Shown here: positions 54,026 to 63,462 of the stretch, one piece after another
How positions within the stretch are numbered: the first letter of the stretch is position 1
Layout of the letters: the number at the start of each line of letters is the position of its first letter
NCBI GenBank assembly: GCA_027314025.1
Contig: DAHVCP010000025.1
Location: 62,001 to 126,000, forward strand
DNA length: 64,000 nt
Source: Acidobacteriota bacterium
Lineage (GTDB): Bacteria > Acidobacteriota > Terriglobia > Terriglobales > SCQP01
Reading direction: 5' to 3'
The notes under the pieces: generated by a model
Seen by the model: the letters and a program-made list of their open reading frames with translations, nothing else
What the model was told of the DNA's origin: nothing
Databases searched by the model: none
Program-made: the position numbers and the translations under genes

Positions 54026-54463
54026 GTGACCACCAGTGCAGATTTTCGCGGCGAGGGAGCCGTGCTGGGCAAAACCATCCAAGTGCAAGGCGAGTTGACC
54101 GGCGAGGAAGACCTGACCATTGACGGGCAACTGCGGGGAACCATTCATCTGCCGAATCAACGGCTGACCGTGGGCCCCTTGGGCAAAATCCAGGCCAACG
54201 TCACGGCCCGCGATCTGGTTGTCTACGGCCAGTTGCACGGCAATGTCCAGGTGCAGGACCGGGTCGAGATCAAAAAGAGTGGTTCCGTGTTGGGCGACAT
54301 GAAACTGGCCAGGATTTCCATCGAGGATGGCGCCTACTTCAAGGGCAACATTGACATTCAAGTCAAACCCGCGGCGGCCCATGCCGCGGCCGCCGCCGGC
54401 AGCCCAGCCGTCGCTAGCACCGCGTTGCCCGCGCCCGCCAAACCCAAGCCGGCGGGCAGCTAA
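54026..54463 (+). CDS. bactofilin
   Basis: A 145-residue polymer-forming cytoskeletal protein. The DUF583 right-handed beta helix is clear: GKTIQVQGELTGEEDLTIDG, GTIHL, VGPLGKIQANVTARDLVVYG, VQDRVEIKKSGSVLGDMKLA, ISIEDGAYFKGNIDI. Flanking tails are Ala/Pro/Lys-rich, as usual. The GTG at 54026 has GGAGGG 5 nt upstream, which decides the start over the longer frame. Bactofilins organise cell shape or polar assemblies. The methyltransferase-like gene follows 42 bp downstream and may share the transcript. Confidence 0.94.
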   Translation: MTTSADFRGEGAVLGKTIQVQGELTGEEDLTIDGQLRGTIHLPNQRLTVGPLGKIQANVTARDLVVYGQLHGNVQVQDRVEIKKSGSVLGDMKLARISIEDGAYFKGNIDIQVKPAAAHAAAAAGSPAVASTALPAPAKPKPAGS

Positions 54464-54505
54464 CCTCAAGTCCTGGACGGCTTAGCCAACAGCCGAAAAC
54501 GCACC

Positions 54506-55156
54506 ATGGATTGGCTCCAACGAGTTCGTAGCGCGCTGAGCGGTGACGCCGCCCCAGCGATCCCTTCGGTCGCGGCCAAACCAACACTGCGCCACAGCAA
54601 TGGATTGCGCGAACTCACCCGCGCCTGGCAGCGGGAGGAGGGCCTGGCGATCCTCGACCTGGGTCCCACCTCAAGCGCGAACATCAGCTACGTGAGCAGT
54701 CTCGGCCAAAAGGTGCTGCACGAGGATTTGCTGCTGGCCAGCGCCGATTCCCGGTTTCAAACCTCCACCGAGAACGGACCGGAACTGAACACGGCGGCGT
54801 TCCTGGCGGCGAACCTCAACTATCCTGCCGATTCCTTGGATGGCGCACTGCTGTGGGATCTCCTCGACTACCTGCCCGCCGACACCTTGCAACCACTGGT
54901 TTCCCGCCTCGCCCAGAGCTTTAAGCCGGGGGGCATGGCGCTGGCCTATTTCCATGCCCGGGCCGAACCGACTCCCCAGCCCCGCTTGCGTTATCACATT
55001 CACGACGCCGAGCATCTGGAACTGCGCGCTGGCCCGCCGCTGCCCATCGCCCGGGCGTTGAATAATCGCGCCATCGAGCGCCTCTTCAGCGACTTTCGCG
55101 CCATCAAATTTTTTCTGGCGCGGGACCACCTGCGCGAAGTTTTAGTCACCAAATAA
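54506..55156 (+). CDS. methyltransferase-like protein downstream of bactofilin
   Basis: A 216-residue protein with a class I methyltransferase-like plan. LAILDLGPTSSANISYVSSL stands at motif I, with LLASADSRFQ following. DSLDGALLWDLLDYLPADTL is the motif IV region, and LAQSFKPGGMALAYFHAR the post-IV strand. The Gly-rich loop is GPTSSAN and not GxGxG, so catalysis is uncertain. It lies immediately behind the bactofilin gene and may be functionally tied to it. No substrate can be suggested. Confidence 0.6.
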   Translation: MDWLQRVRSALSGDAAPAIPSVAAKPTLRHSNGLRELTRAWQREEGLAILDLGPTSSANISYVSSLGQKVLHEDLLLASADSRFQTSTENGPELNTAAFLAANLNYPADSLDGALLWDLLDYLPADTLQPLVSRLAQSFKPGGMALAYFHARAEPTPQPRLRYHIHDAEHLELRAGPPLPIARALNNRAIERLFSDFRAIKFFLARDHLREVLVTK

Positions 55157-55330
55157 GCCCACCCAGTACCATGCGCAGCGGCGCGCCATTTTGGGCGGAG
55201 CGAGTTCGCCTGCGCGCAGCACCCAGCTAGCTAGTCCCGCGCGGAATGCATCTAGCCGATTGTCCTGGCTCACCCGCCGCTTTTCTGGGCGGCGCAGGGG
55301 TTGGGAACCCTGCCTTACGATCCTTCCTGG

Positions 55331-55356
55331 GTAGCCGGAGGGCGCTCTCCGGCTAC
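55331..55356. terminator. 10-bp hairpin between convergent genes
   Basis: GTAGCCGGAG-GGCGCT-CTCCGGCTAC, perfect arms and a 6-nt loop. It lies in the 283-bp gap between the convergent methyltransferase-like and TonB-receptor-like genes; no T-run. The gap holds no gene, but a second hairpin with a bulge, CAGGGGTT-GGG-AACCCTG, is just upstream. Confidence 0.45.
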
Positions 55357-55439
55357 CCCCCTCCTCCCCATGCGGAGATTACCGCCGCACGACGGTTAAC
55401 GCGGCGCTGCAACGATTGGCGCGGGCCCCGTGAACCGAG

Positions 55440-58157
55440 CTAAAACCGGAACCACAATCCCGTTTCCAGCCGTCGGCCTGCCTGCGCCCCCAGGGGTTGC
55501 CCAAACAGTGGGGATCCCAAAACGCCGTCAAAGCTGGTGAAGTTGACGTTGTTGAACACGTTGTAGGCCTGGAGATAGAACTCCAGACTATAGCGTTCAT
55601 CGCTGCTACCGGGTCCGCCACCAAAGAACCTGCCGCCGCCACCGCGCGGCCCCCCGCCGCCCGGGCCACCCCCCGGGCCGCCCGGTCCGCGCAAGCGCAC
55701 CACCCTGCTGCCCGGGCCGGCGCGCGATCCGCTCCGCGGCGCACCGCCAAACCCATAGGTCCAGCTCAGCCGCGTGTCCATATCCCATTGCGCCGATCCA
55801 CGCGCCGAATTGCGGCCCACCCCAGGTGGACGCGTATTGGTCTGTCCATTTTGGCTAACGGCGCTCGTGGTGATGTTGTACGGCAAGGCGGTTTGGGCGC
55901 GGAACATCGTAAACAAACGCAGCGAACGCGTCAGCCCCAGGTTCATCAGGCCGAAGAACCGGTCCGTAGCATCGTTGGAAGCCGGCCCCCAATCCGCCGC
56001 CAAGTCATAGTTGTTGGCGGGCAGGCTCAGGGCTCCATCGTTGTCGTTCAGGGATTGCGCCAGCGCATAGTTGACGGCAAAAAACAGCCGCGGAGAGAAG
56101 TGCATGATCCCGACCCTCCAGGCTTGATACAGCGAATTGCCGTCGGATTCGATTTGGTCGAGGTTTCCTTGCCCCGGAAACGGCACCGTGTCGCTCCCGG
56201 GCAGCGGCGCATTGAGGTTGCGGCTCCGCAATTCATGCACGCCGCGCTGATAGAAATAGCCCGTCATTAGCCGCAACCCGCCGGCGAATGGATGGGACAC
56301 CATCACCGAGCCTTGCTCGCGATAGGGCAGCAACAAATTCGGCGCCAGGGAGATGATGCTGGGCGGCAGAATACGCGGCGTGCCGCTGATTGCGGCATCG
56401 GGATATCCCGGATTCAAAATCGTCAGGTCATACTGCTGCACGCCGTTATCCAGCAGCGTGTCGCTGTACGTGCTGGAGTCGAGCCAATCATTGAACAGCC
56501 CCGCTCCCATGCGCACCAGCGTTTGCCCGCCGAATGGCGCCCAGGTGAGCATCAGCCGCGGCGCCCAGGCGTGGCGGTCGGCGACTTCGGACTGCCCCTC
56601 GTACCGGGCGCCCAGACTTACGGAGAGGCGGTTGTTGACCTGCCAATCATCTTCGATGAAACCGGCCCATTGCACGAAGGGAAATCCCACCCAGGGATTG
56701 CCCACGCGCTGCGTGAACAGGTTCGGCAGGCCGGCCTCATAGGCAGCCAACGTGGGAAAGGTGAAGGAACCCAGGGCATTGGAGGCGTCTTCAAACTGGT
56801 AGACGCCTTGGTTCACGCGGAAGCCCAGATGCAGCACATGGGCGCCGAGGGATTCGTCCAGTTCGTCGTCCAATTGCCAGTCGCTGGAATTGCTCGCGGT
56901 CTGCAATTGCGCCCCGCCGGCTTGGAAAGCGCCGGCGACGCTGATCGCCGGGGCGTTGTTCGCGGATTCCTCTCCGCTGGTCTGCCAGTCCGCCTGGAAC
57001 CGCATCTGGTTGACGGCGTGGAGACCGATGGAGCCCGTGATCGAAAGGCGCAGCAGGTTCTCCAGGCTGCTGGTGGAATAGGCCCGCGACGCCAGGGCCA
57101 ACCCTCCAACACCCTGCTCGTCGGCGGAATGATAATTGCGCTGGTACTCCACGCGCAGCACCTGGGTGGCGCTCAGGGCCTGGTTCATCTGGATTCGCCC
57201 AAACACTTCCTTGGCCGGCTGGATTTGCAGGCTCTGCACCAAACCGGTGGGTGTTGTGGCAAGGATGGTGCTGGAATCGTAGGTCGGAAGGTCCCGCCAG
57301 GACAAAAATACCGAACTCTCATGGGCTTGCAGCGGTCCCTCCAGATTGATGCCGATGCGGCGGTAGGCTTCCGGCGTCGCGACGGGAGAAAAGGCGTTCC
57401 GGGCGTCAAACGTGGTGTCCCGCCCTGCCGCATCCATCTGCCCATGCCAGGCGCCGACGCCGGGCTTGGTAAAGATCTCGATCCGGGCGCCCGTCGCGGT
57501 GTGGTTGGCGGCTGAGTAGGGATTGAGATCAATGATGATTTGCTGGATCTGCGACTTGGGTGGCAGTTGGCCGCCGCTGAAGCCGTCCACCACCATCGTC
57601 GGCCCGCCGGGCCCGGCCGCCGGCCCGGCTAGCGCTTGCAGCGCCTGCTGAAACTGGTCGGGGTCGTCCGGAAGCTGCTGAATCTGCTGTGGCGTTAGCA
57701 CGAAGGAAAAGGCCGTGCTGGCGGGGTTGGCCAGCGCCGGCGCCTTGGCGGTCACCTGTTGCCGCACCGGCGCCAGCACCAGATGCACGGCAAAGCGATT
57801 CAAGCCCGGCCTTACCTGCACCAGCGCCGTCGCCGGCTGAAATCCCGCCGCGCTCACATGCAATTCCCGCGGCCCAGGCGACAGTTGGGACCACGCGGCC
57901 TGCCCCTCCGCGTTGGTCAGGGTGGTGGCCATCGGCGCGGACGCGCGATGGGCGGGTTTTCCCTGCGGCACCGGCCCCAGTTCCGCCTGGGCGTGGGGAA
58001 TGACGGCGCCGCTGGGGTCGAAAACCGTGACTTCCACGCGTGCCGCGCCCCCGCTGATAGCGGCCACCCTGGGACCACTGCGTTGCGCCGCCAGCCGAAC
58101 CGGCGCCCACGGCGCCGTGGCCAGCAGGGTCAACACGCATAGGCGATTGCGGGTCAC
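55440..58157 (-). CDS. TonB-dependent receptor-like outer-membrane protein with Cna_B-type plug domain
   Basis: A 905-residue exported protein of the acidobacterial OAR/TonB-receptor type. A signal peptide (about residues 1-25, ending RLAAQ) is followed by a carboxypeptidase-regulatory/Cna_B domain (ARVEVTVFDPSGAVIPHAQA, GFQPATALVQVRPG). A plug-like region comes next (FVLTPQQIQQLPDDPDQF, NPYSAANHTATGARIEIFTK), then a long beta barrel. Near the C-terminus is a Gly-rich loop (about 840-870) and the final FNNVNFTSFDGVLGSP, ending LWFRF with an aromatic residue. The GTG start overlaps the upstream TGA (GTGA), so it is coupled to the LolA-like gene. A longer open frame runs to 59081 but is the antisense-free shadow of that neighbour. 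Confidence 0.85.
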   Translation of the reverse strand: MTRNRLCVLTLLATAPWAPVRLAAQRSGPRVAAISGGAARVEVTVFDPSGAVIPHAQAELGPVPQGKPAHRASAPMATTLTNAEGQAAWSQLSPGPRELHVSAAGFQPATALVQVRPGLNRFAVHLVLAPVRQQVTAKAPALANPASTAFSFVLTPQQIQQLPDDPDQFQQALQALAGPAAGPGGPTMVVDGFSGGQLPPKSQIQQIIIDLNPYSAANHTATGARIEIFTKPGVGAWHGQMDAAGRDTTFDARNAFSPVATPEAYRRIGINLEGPLQAHESSVFLSWRDLPTYDSSTILATTPTGLVQSLQIQPAKEVFGRIQMNQALSATQVLRVEYQRNYHSADEQGVGGLALASRAYSTSSLENLLRLSITGSIGLHAVNQMRFQADWQTSGEESANNAPAISVAGAFQAGGAQLQTASNSSDWQLDDELDESLGAHVLHLGFRVNQGVYQFEDASNALGSFTFPTLAAYEAGLPNLFTQRVGNPWVGFPFVQWAGFIEDDWQVNNRLSVSLGARYEGQSEVADRHAWAPRLMLTWAPFGGQTLVRMGAGLFNDWLDSSTYSDTLLDNGVQQYDLTILNPGYPDAAISGTPRILPPSIISLAPNLLLPYREQGSVMVSHPFAGGLRLMTGYFYQRGVHELRSRNLNAPLPGSDTVPFPGQGNLDQIESDGNSLYQAWRVGIMHFSPRLFFAVNYALAQSLNDNDGALSLPANNYDLAADWGPASNDATDRFFGLMNLGLTRSLRLFTMFRAQTALPYNITTSAVSQNGQTNTRPPGVGRNSARGSAQWDMDTRLSWTYGFGGAPRSGSRAGPGSRVVRLRGPGGPGGGPGGGGPRGGGGRFFGGGPGSSDERYSLEFYLQAYNVFNNVNFTSFDGVLGSPLFGQPLGAQAGRRLETGLWFRF

Positions 58158-59065
58158 GGCTTTTGGAACACGCGCGCCGTCAGCTTCGGCGAGTTGAATC
58201 GAACCGTTTGGATGTCCCATTCCGCAAAGGTCTTGCCGTTTGCCGATCGCGTGATTTCCATCGGGAGCCAATGGCCCTGGATTTTCCGCCAGTGGGTGAA
58301 ATGCGCGAACACCGTTCGCGGCTTCGGCCGCGGCGGCCGGCCGACGGCAAACCGCCCTGGCCGCCGGCGAGGCGGACCGAACCGCGCGGCGGAAAATACT
58401 CGGGGTGCAAAGCCTTGGTAGGACATCATCAGCAAGCGGTGACTGCGGGTGTCCACAAATAGGGTGACGGGCCCGGCATGGGCGCCCCATGCCGGATCCG
58501 AGACCGCAACCATGTCGGCTGTGACGCCGTTCGGCGCTTTGGCCAGACCGGCATAGCGCAACGTGGCCCCGGGCGGCGGCTGGAGGAAGAACTCCAGTTC
58601 GCCCCGCGCCCACTGCGCCAACAGCAGCCGTTTCTGCCGCGCCTGCATCCGTTGGCGAAGCTGTTCGCGCTCCGCCGCCGTCATGTGCCTGCCACCCCGG
58701 CGGAACGCCATAAATCGCCCCCCGAAAGCGGGATGCTGCACGTGCATCCAAACCGTGTCTCCATCCAACGTCTGAATCGTTCGGATCTGGCCAAATGGCA
58801 GGCGCATCGAAAGGCTGCGCTGATATCGCCGCGGCGCTAGAAAGCGCAGAACCAACTTGCCCTGCATCTGCCGCCCGCCGGCCTGTGGCTGCATGCGAAA
58901 CGCGCCGCCGACCTCCAGATTCTGGGCCGGCGGCGCCGGGCCGGCGGCGGAACGAGCCGCCGCCAGAATGGCCCCGGGATCCGGGGCCGCCGTTTGCGCC
59001 CTGGCGGGTAACAATGCCGTGGCCGCGACAGCGGCCAACACCGAACAGGCGATGAGTCGGGACAT
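58154..59065 (-). CDS. LolA/LppX-like exported protein
   Basis: A 303-residue exported protein. A signal peptide (about residues 1-22, MSRLIACSVLAAVAATALLP) is followed by an N-terminal region with LKV-like strand KLVLRFLAPRRYQRSLSMRL, TLDGDTVWMHVQHP, and later VTLFVDTRSHRLLMMSYQGF and GHWLPMEITRSANGKTFAEW. This is the half-barrel plan of outer-membrane lipoprotein carriers and sorting proteins. It is coupled to the TonB-receptor-like gene by GTGA, so the two probably act together at the outer membrane. The start at 59065 removes a 103-residue Arg-rich extension. Confidence 0.7.
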   Translation of the reverse strand: MSRLIACSVLAAVAATALLPARAQTAAPDPGAILAAARSAAGPAPPAQNLEVGGAFRMQPQAGGRQMQGKLVLRFLAPRRYQRSLSMRLPFGQIRTIQTLDGDTVWMHVQHPAFGGRFMAFRRGGRHMTAAEREQLRQRMQARQKRLLLAQWARGELEFFLQPPPGATLRYAGLAKAPNGVTADMVAVSDPAWGAHAGPVTLFVDTRSHRLLMMSYQGFAPRVFSAARFGPPRRRPGRFAVGRPPRPKPRTVFAHFTHWRKIQGHWLPMEITRSANGKTFAEWDIQTVRFNSPKLTARVFQKP

Positions 59066-59488
59066 GGGATTTGGTCTGCAATACGGAACCGCGAGTGAAA
59101 TGGTCACCAGATATTTACCGCCCCCTGCGCGCCAGCGATAACAGTCCGGTGATTGCCAGTTGCGCTGATTCGTTGGAAAGTTCCATGAACTGGCTGCGCC
59201 ACCGCGCGTTCCGCTTGCCGCGCGGGAGCTTGGGGGCCCCGTTCGCGGCACCCCTTGGCCGCCGGCGCGCCGCCTTGCTGGCCGGAGGCAGGCCATCGTG
59301 CGCAACATCGCCCCTTTTCGCGCCGCCATTCCCCAGGCGCCGACGGCGCCCCGCGAAACGCCTGGCTCCAGCACGAACGGCTTCGCACCCGCCTCATCCG
59401 CGCGGCCATTGAGCGGCCCACTCCCTGGGCGTGGCGCGCCTTAGGGCAGCGCGCCGCCGGCCCGGCGGCGCGCCGCACCCCGTGGAAC
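59066..59488. other. intergenic region, no gene supported
   Basis: Open frames here are Arg-rich shadows. It contains the leader of the LolA-like gene (an A+T-richer stretch at 59070-59120, no firm -10) and a perfect 11-bp hairpin downstream of ruvX. Confidence 0.45.
59449..59473 (-). terminator. 11-bp hairpin after ruvX
   Basis: GCGCGCCGCCG-GCC-CGGCGGCGCGC lies 15 bp beyond the ruvX stop. Very stable, without a T-tract. Confidence 0.4.
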
Positions 59489-59917
59489 CTAAGCCCGGTG
59501 CGCCTCGAGATAACTTTGCAGCAGCACCACCGCCGCCAGCCGGTCCACGGCCTGCCGGCGTTTGGCGAGGCTCAATTCCGCCTCGCGCAGCACTCGCTGC
59601 GCGGCAACCGTAGTCAGCCGCTCATCCCAATACTCCACGGGGAGACCGCTCCGTGCCGCCAGCAGTGCGCCGAAGGTTCGTACCTTTTGCGCCTGGGCCC
59701 CTTCCGTGCCGCTGAGATGCAGCGGCAGGCCCATTACCCACAGCGTGACCTCACGTTCTCGCGCCAACGCCAGCAACGCCGCCAGGTCTCGCTCCCGATT
59801 GCTCCGTTCCAAAGTGGGCAGACCTTGGGCGGTTAACCCCAAAGGGTCGCTAATGGCAAGCCCAATTCGGCGTGCGCCAAAATCCAGCGCAAGAATCCTT
59901 GCACCAGAGAAGGTCAT
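59489..59917 (-). CDS. ruvX: putative Holliday junction resolvase / pre-16S rRNA nuclease
   Basis: YqgF/RuvX family, 142 residues, RNase H-like fold. Conserved motifs: ILALDFGARRIGLAISDPLG with the first Asp, VMGLPLHLSGTEGAQAQKVR, VEYWDERLTTVAAQRVL with Glu, and RQAVDRLAAVVLLQSYLE with the last Asp. In Escherichia coli the protein processes the 5' end of 16S rRNA; a Holliday junction role is also proposed. Length is normal. Confidence 0.93.
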   Translation of the reverse strand: MTFSGARILALDFGARRIGLAISDPLGLTAQGLPTLERSNRERDLAALLALAREREVTLWVMGLPLHLSGTEGAQAQKVRTFGALLAARSGLPVEYWDERLTTVAAQRVLREAELSLAKRRQAVDRLAAVVLLQSYLEAHRA

Positions 59918-60006
59918 GTCCCATCATCGCGGTATTGACGCCCGCCCGCCAGCATACTTTCGGCCGGGCAATCCGAGGTCGTTGTCTCCGCATCCAACCA
60001 TTTCCC

Positions 60007-60291
60007 ATGGGCGAAATTATTTCCATGCCGCCGAAGGCGCGCGCCGGCGCGCGCCAACGCGCCGATAAGCGCCGTACCTGCCGCCAAGAGGATTTTGTCC
60101 GCGGCCAACAAGTACTGGCAAATGCCATTTTCCATTGGAAGAACGATCCCAGCGAGGATGCCCGTGCGGCGGTCCGGGTATTGATGCATCACGTCGCCAC
60201 CAAGTTCCGCGCGGACGACGAACCCATGCAGCCAAGGCCCATCCAGAGCGTGCCCAGCGAGGCGCCCGCGCCGCAAGAATCGGGAGGCTAG
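60007..60291 (+). CDS. small hypothetical protein
   Basis: A 94-residue protein starting MGEIISMPPKARAGARQRAD, followed by a predicted helical middle (QEDFVRGQQVLANAIFHWKN, AAVRVLMHHVATKF) and a Pro-rich tail. I do not recognise it. The helical core and normal codon use suggest a real gene, possibly starting at the ATG 60025. It precedes the kinase gene by 57 bp. Confidence 0.5.
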   Translation: MGEIISMPPKARAGARQRADKRRTCRQEDFVRGQQVLANAIFHWKNDPSEDARAAVRVLMHHVATKFRADDEPMQPRPIQSVPSEAPAPQESGG

Positions 60292-60326
60292 GCCGCGGGG
60301 CACGGCGCCTTGGCTGAGGGTATTGC

Positions 60327-60358
60327 CTGTAGGCATGGCTAGAGGATAATGCCTACAG
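60327..60358. promoter_or_regulatory. inverted repeat covering the kinase start codon
   Basis: CTGTAGGCAT (60327-60336) and ATGCCTACAG (60349-60358), perfect 10-bp arms, 12-nt loop. The right arm begins with the ATG of the kinase gene. It can act as a DNA operator or as an RNA hairpin that hides the start codon. Confidence 0.65.
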
Positions 60359-63243
60359 TGGCGTCGGTAGCGTGTCCCCAATGCGGCGAAACCGTGCCCG
60401 CGGGCGGTCAATCCTGCGCCGCCTGCGGCTCTGCGGTGGACTGGGCGGCCGGCAACTTGGCCGGTGACGATACCCCGACGCTTCCCCCCCGGCGACTCCC
60501 GGCCGAGGCGGATGCCATGTCCGCCCTGCCGCCCCCCGCCTCGGCCACGACGACGGATCCTGACTCCGCCCCAACTCTGCCACCACCGACCGGCGGCGCC
60601 TGGCCACAGTCCGCCGCATCGGGCCAGCACTACGGCATTCCCGAGCCAGGCCAAGATTTTGGCCCGCGCTACCGCATCGAACGCCTGCTGGGCGAAGGGG
60701 GCATGGGGCGCGTCTATCTCGCCTACGACCGCGATCTGGACCGGCGTGTCGCGCTGAAGATCATTCTGCCCGCGCTCGCGGCGGATGCCGAGATGATGCG
60801 GCGCTTCAAGCAGGAACTCCTCCTGGCTAGCCGCATTTCACAGAAAAACGTCCTCCGTATCCATGACTTGGGCGAGGCCGGCGGCGTCAAGTTCATCTCC
60901 ATGGCCTACATCGAGGGCGAGGACTTGTTTCGCCGCATGCGCCGCGAAAAGAAGCTGCCACCCGAGGAGACCGCGCGCATCGGGGCCGAGATCCTGGCGG
61001 CGCTCGCCGCCGCCCATGAACAGGGAGTGGTCCACCGCGATCTCAAGCCGCAAAATCTGCTGCTCGACACCAACGGCACTGTGTACGTTACCGATTTTGG
61101 CTTGGCCAAATCCGCCGACGCCAGCCAGGCCATGATGACGCAAGCCGGCGCCATTTTGGGCACGCCACGCTATATGTCGCCAGAGCAGGTGCAGGGCAAA
61201 CCCGTGGACGCGCGCGGCGACATCTACAGCTTCGGGTTGATCCTCTATGAAATGGCTACCGGCGCCACGCCCTTTCCGGGCAATACCGCGCTGGAGCTGA
61301 TGTATCAGCGCGTCAATACCCAGCCGCGCGATCCCGCCGATGTGGACCCCGCGCTGCCCGCTCCCCTGCGCCGCGTCATCCTGCGCTGCATCGCCACCCG
61401 GCCCGAGGATCGCTATCCCAGCGCCGCGGCGGCGTTGGCGGATTTAACCGGCGCCGCGCCGCCGGGCGCCACCGCCGTTACCTGGGCGGCCACTCCCGGT
61501 TACGGCCGCCGCCCGCGCCCATGGCAAATCGGCGCGGCAGCCGCGGTCGTGCTGGTGGCCGCGGCGGTGGGATGGCTGGTATGGCGCAACCAGACCACCG
61601 CCACCACGGCGGGCGTACCCGGCGCGCCGATTCCCGGATCCATTCCCCCGATGTCCAAGGGCAAGTACATCGCCATCCTGCCGTTTCAGCAAGACTCCGG
61701 CGCGCATGGGTTTCTCGCCCAAGGCATCTCGGATTCTCTGTCCGCCCGCCTCTTCACCGCGCGCGGCGTGCACCTGATCAGCCGCGCCGACCTGCGCGCC
61801 GTCGCCGCCAAGCCCTGGCCCACCGTGGCCCGCTATGTCGGCGCCAACCTGGTGGTCCACGGCCTGCTGGAGCAGGCGCAAAATCAGTTGCGCGTCATCG
61901 TGGACGTGGACAACGCGCGCACTGGAGCCCGCCTCTGGTCCCGGCAGTTCACCGGCTCCACCGGCGATCTGTTTACTTTGGAGGACAACATCTATTCCGG
62001 CGTGGTGGGCGCTTTGCAGCTCCAACCGGCGCATTCCGCCGTCGCCATCGCCGCCGCCCATCCGACGGAAAACCTCGCCGCCTACGACCTGTATCTCCGC
62101 GCGGAACAAATTCTCCGCCACGGCCAGACGCGGGCCGAGGCGCAGCAGGCCGCCCAACTCTACAGCCAAGCTGCCGGCAAGGACCCTAATTTCGCCCTGG
62201 CGTACGCGGGCCTATCGGGCGCCGACCTGATCCTTTACCATCTCAGCAGCAACAGCCTTTTCGCCGGCAAGGCGGCCGCCGCGGCCCAAACCGCCGTGCG
62301 ATTGGGGCCCAAACAACCCAAAGCGTTATTCGCTCTCGGCAATGTTCTCCGCGCCACCGGCAAGACCGCCGCGGCGGTGCGGCAATTGCAGCACGCGCTG
62401 CGTCTGGCCCCCAACTCGGATGACGCGTATCGCGTGTTAGGGGCAACCTATCTGGATGCGGGACAATCCGCTCCGGCGCTCGCCGCGTATCGCCATGCCG
62501 TCCGCATCAACCCCTATTTCTGGCTCAACCACCTGCTGCTGGGCAACGCTCAGTTTGAACTTGGCAATTACGCCGCGGCGCTGAAGCAATACCATCGCGT
62601 CAACCAATTGGCGCCCGGCAACGCCTTGGGCTACCTGAACGCGGGCGGAGCGCTGCTCGGTGAAGGCCAATACGCCGCCAGCATCGCGCCGCTCCAGCAA
62701 GCCGTAAAGCTGCACCCCAATGCCTCGGCCTACGGCAACCTCGGCTTCGCCCGCTTCTACCTGCACCAATATGCCGCCTCCGTGCCCTGGTTCCAGAAAG
62801 CCGTGGCGCTCAGCCCCCGTTCGGCGCGGATGTTGGGCAATCTCGCCGACGCCTATCGCTGGACCGGGCAAAAGGCGTTGGCGGACGCCACCTATCAAAA
62901 AGCGATCGCGCGCGTCTATCAACGGCTCCAGGTCAATCCCCGTAACGCCGACGCTCTGGGCAGCCTGGCGCTTTATCAAGCCAAGGATGGCCATCCTGGC
63001 CGCGCCGCCGCGGAAATTCGCCGTGCCCGCGGCATGGACGCCAGCGACCTCGATCTGATTTACATCCAGGCCGTCGTGGATTCCATCGGCCACCATCGTC
63101 AAGCGGCCGTGGCGGCGCTGCGCCAGGCGCTGGCCAACGGCTATTCGGCCATCGAGGCTCACCAGGACCCGGAACTCATACCGCTGCACTCCCTGCCGGC
63201 GTTCCAGCAGCTCATCGCCCGCTACACGCGCTCGTCCCAATAG
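60349..63243 (+). CDS. zinc-ribbon Ser/Thr protein kinase with TPR output region
   Basis: A 964-residue membrane kinase. A zinc ribbon (ACPQCGETVPAGGQSCAACG) and a Pro-rich linker precede a Hanks-type kinase (about residues 103-365): the Gly loop LLGEGGMGRVYLAYD, Lys in RVALKIILPA, catalytic VVHRDLKPQNLLLD, DFGLAKS and APE-like YMSPEQV. One membrane helix lies near 385-405. Outside it come a TolB/FlgO-like region (YIAILPFQQDSGAHGFLAQG, VHLISRADLR) and about ten TPR repeats to the end (YAGLSGADLIL, ALFALGNVLRATGKTAAAVR). The extracytoplasmic TPR part may sense or scaffold. No cognate phosphatase is nearby. Confidence 0.93.
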   Translation: MPTVASVACPQCGETVPAGGQSCAACGSAVDWAAGNLAGDDTPTLPPRRLPAEADAMSALPPPASATTTDPDSAPTLPPPTGGAWPQSAASGQHYGIPEPGQDFGPRYRIERLLGEGGMGRVYLAYDRDLDRRVALKIILPALAADAEMMRRFKQELLLASRISQKNVLRIHDLGEAGGVKFISMAYIEGEDLFRRMRREKKLPPEETARIGAEILAALAAAHEQGVVHRDLKPQNLLLDTNGTVYVTDFGLAKSADASQAMMTQAGAILGTPRYMSPEQVQGKPVDARGDIYSFGLILYEMATGATPFPGNTALELMYQRVNTQPRDPADVDPALPAPLRRVILRCIATRPEDRYPSAAAALADLTGAAPPGATAVTWAATPGYGRRPRPWQIGAAAAVVLVAAAVGWLVWRNQTTATTAGVPGAPIPGSIPPMSKGKYIAILPFQQDSGAHGFLAQGISDSLSARLFTARGVHLISRADLRAVAAKPWPTVARYVGANLVVHGLLEQAQNQLRVIVDVDNARTGARLWSRQFTGSTGDLFTLEDNIYSGVVGALQLQPAHSAVAIAAAHPTENLAAYDLYLRAEQILRHGQTRAEAQQAAQLYSQAAGKDPNFALAYAGLSGADLILYHLSSNSLFAGKAAAAAQTAVRLGPKQPKALFALGNVLRATGKTAAAVRQLQHALRLAPNSDDAYRVLGATYLDAGQSAPALAAYRHAVRINPYFWLNHLLLGNAQFELGNYAAALKQYHRVNQLAPGNALGYLNAGGALLGEGQYAASIAPLQQAVKLHPNASAYGNLGFARFYLHQYAASVPWFQKAVALSPRSARMLGNLADAYRWTGQKALADATYQKAIARVYQRLQVNPRNADALGSLALYQAKDGHPGRAAAEIRRARGMDASDLDLIYIQAVVDSIGHHRQAAVAALRQALANGYSAIEAHQDPELIPLHSLPAFQQLIARYTRSSQ

Positions 63244-63408
63244 AGCCGCACGGGCGGCGCGGCGCGCCGCACGCAGCCAGAGCCTCATCGGCTGCGCCAC
63301 ACACGTTGGCCGGAGGAGCTAAGGGCATTGCCACGCCGCCGCCAGGGCTCGGCCATGCGGGGACTCCGGTCGTCCTTCCCGCACCGTCCAGCGCTGGTAA
63401 ATACGAAC

Positions 63409-63436
63409 GGGGCGGCGGGCTTCCGCCCGCCGCCCC
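63409..63436 (-). terminator. 12-bp hairpin downstream of the PEP-CTERM gene
   Basis: GGGGCGGCGGGC-TTCC-GCCCGCCGCCCC, a perfect stem 26 bp past the stop. On the minus strand it is followed by GTTCGTATTT, a weak T-rich tract. The gap from 63244 to 63462 holds nothing else. Confidence 0.55.
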
Positions 63437-63462
63437 GCTATCCGTCCCGTCGCCTCTTCCCC

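Noticed and set aside
58158-59081. A 308-residue N-terminal extension of the TonB-receptor-like frame
   Set aside because: It overlaps the LolA-like gene in another frame on the same strand. The LolA-like frame has a signal peptide and coherent strands. The GTG at 58157 gives the receptor its own signal peptide.
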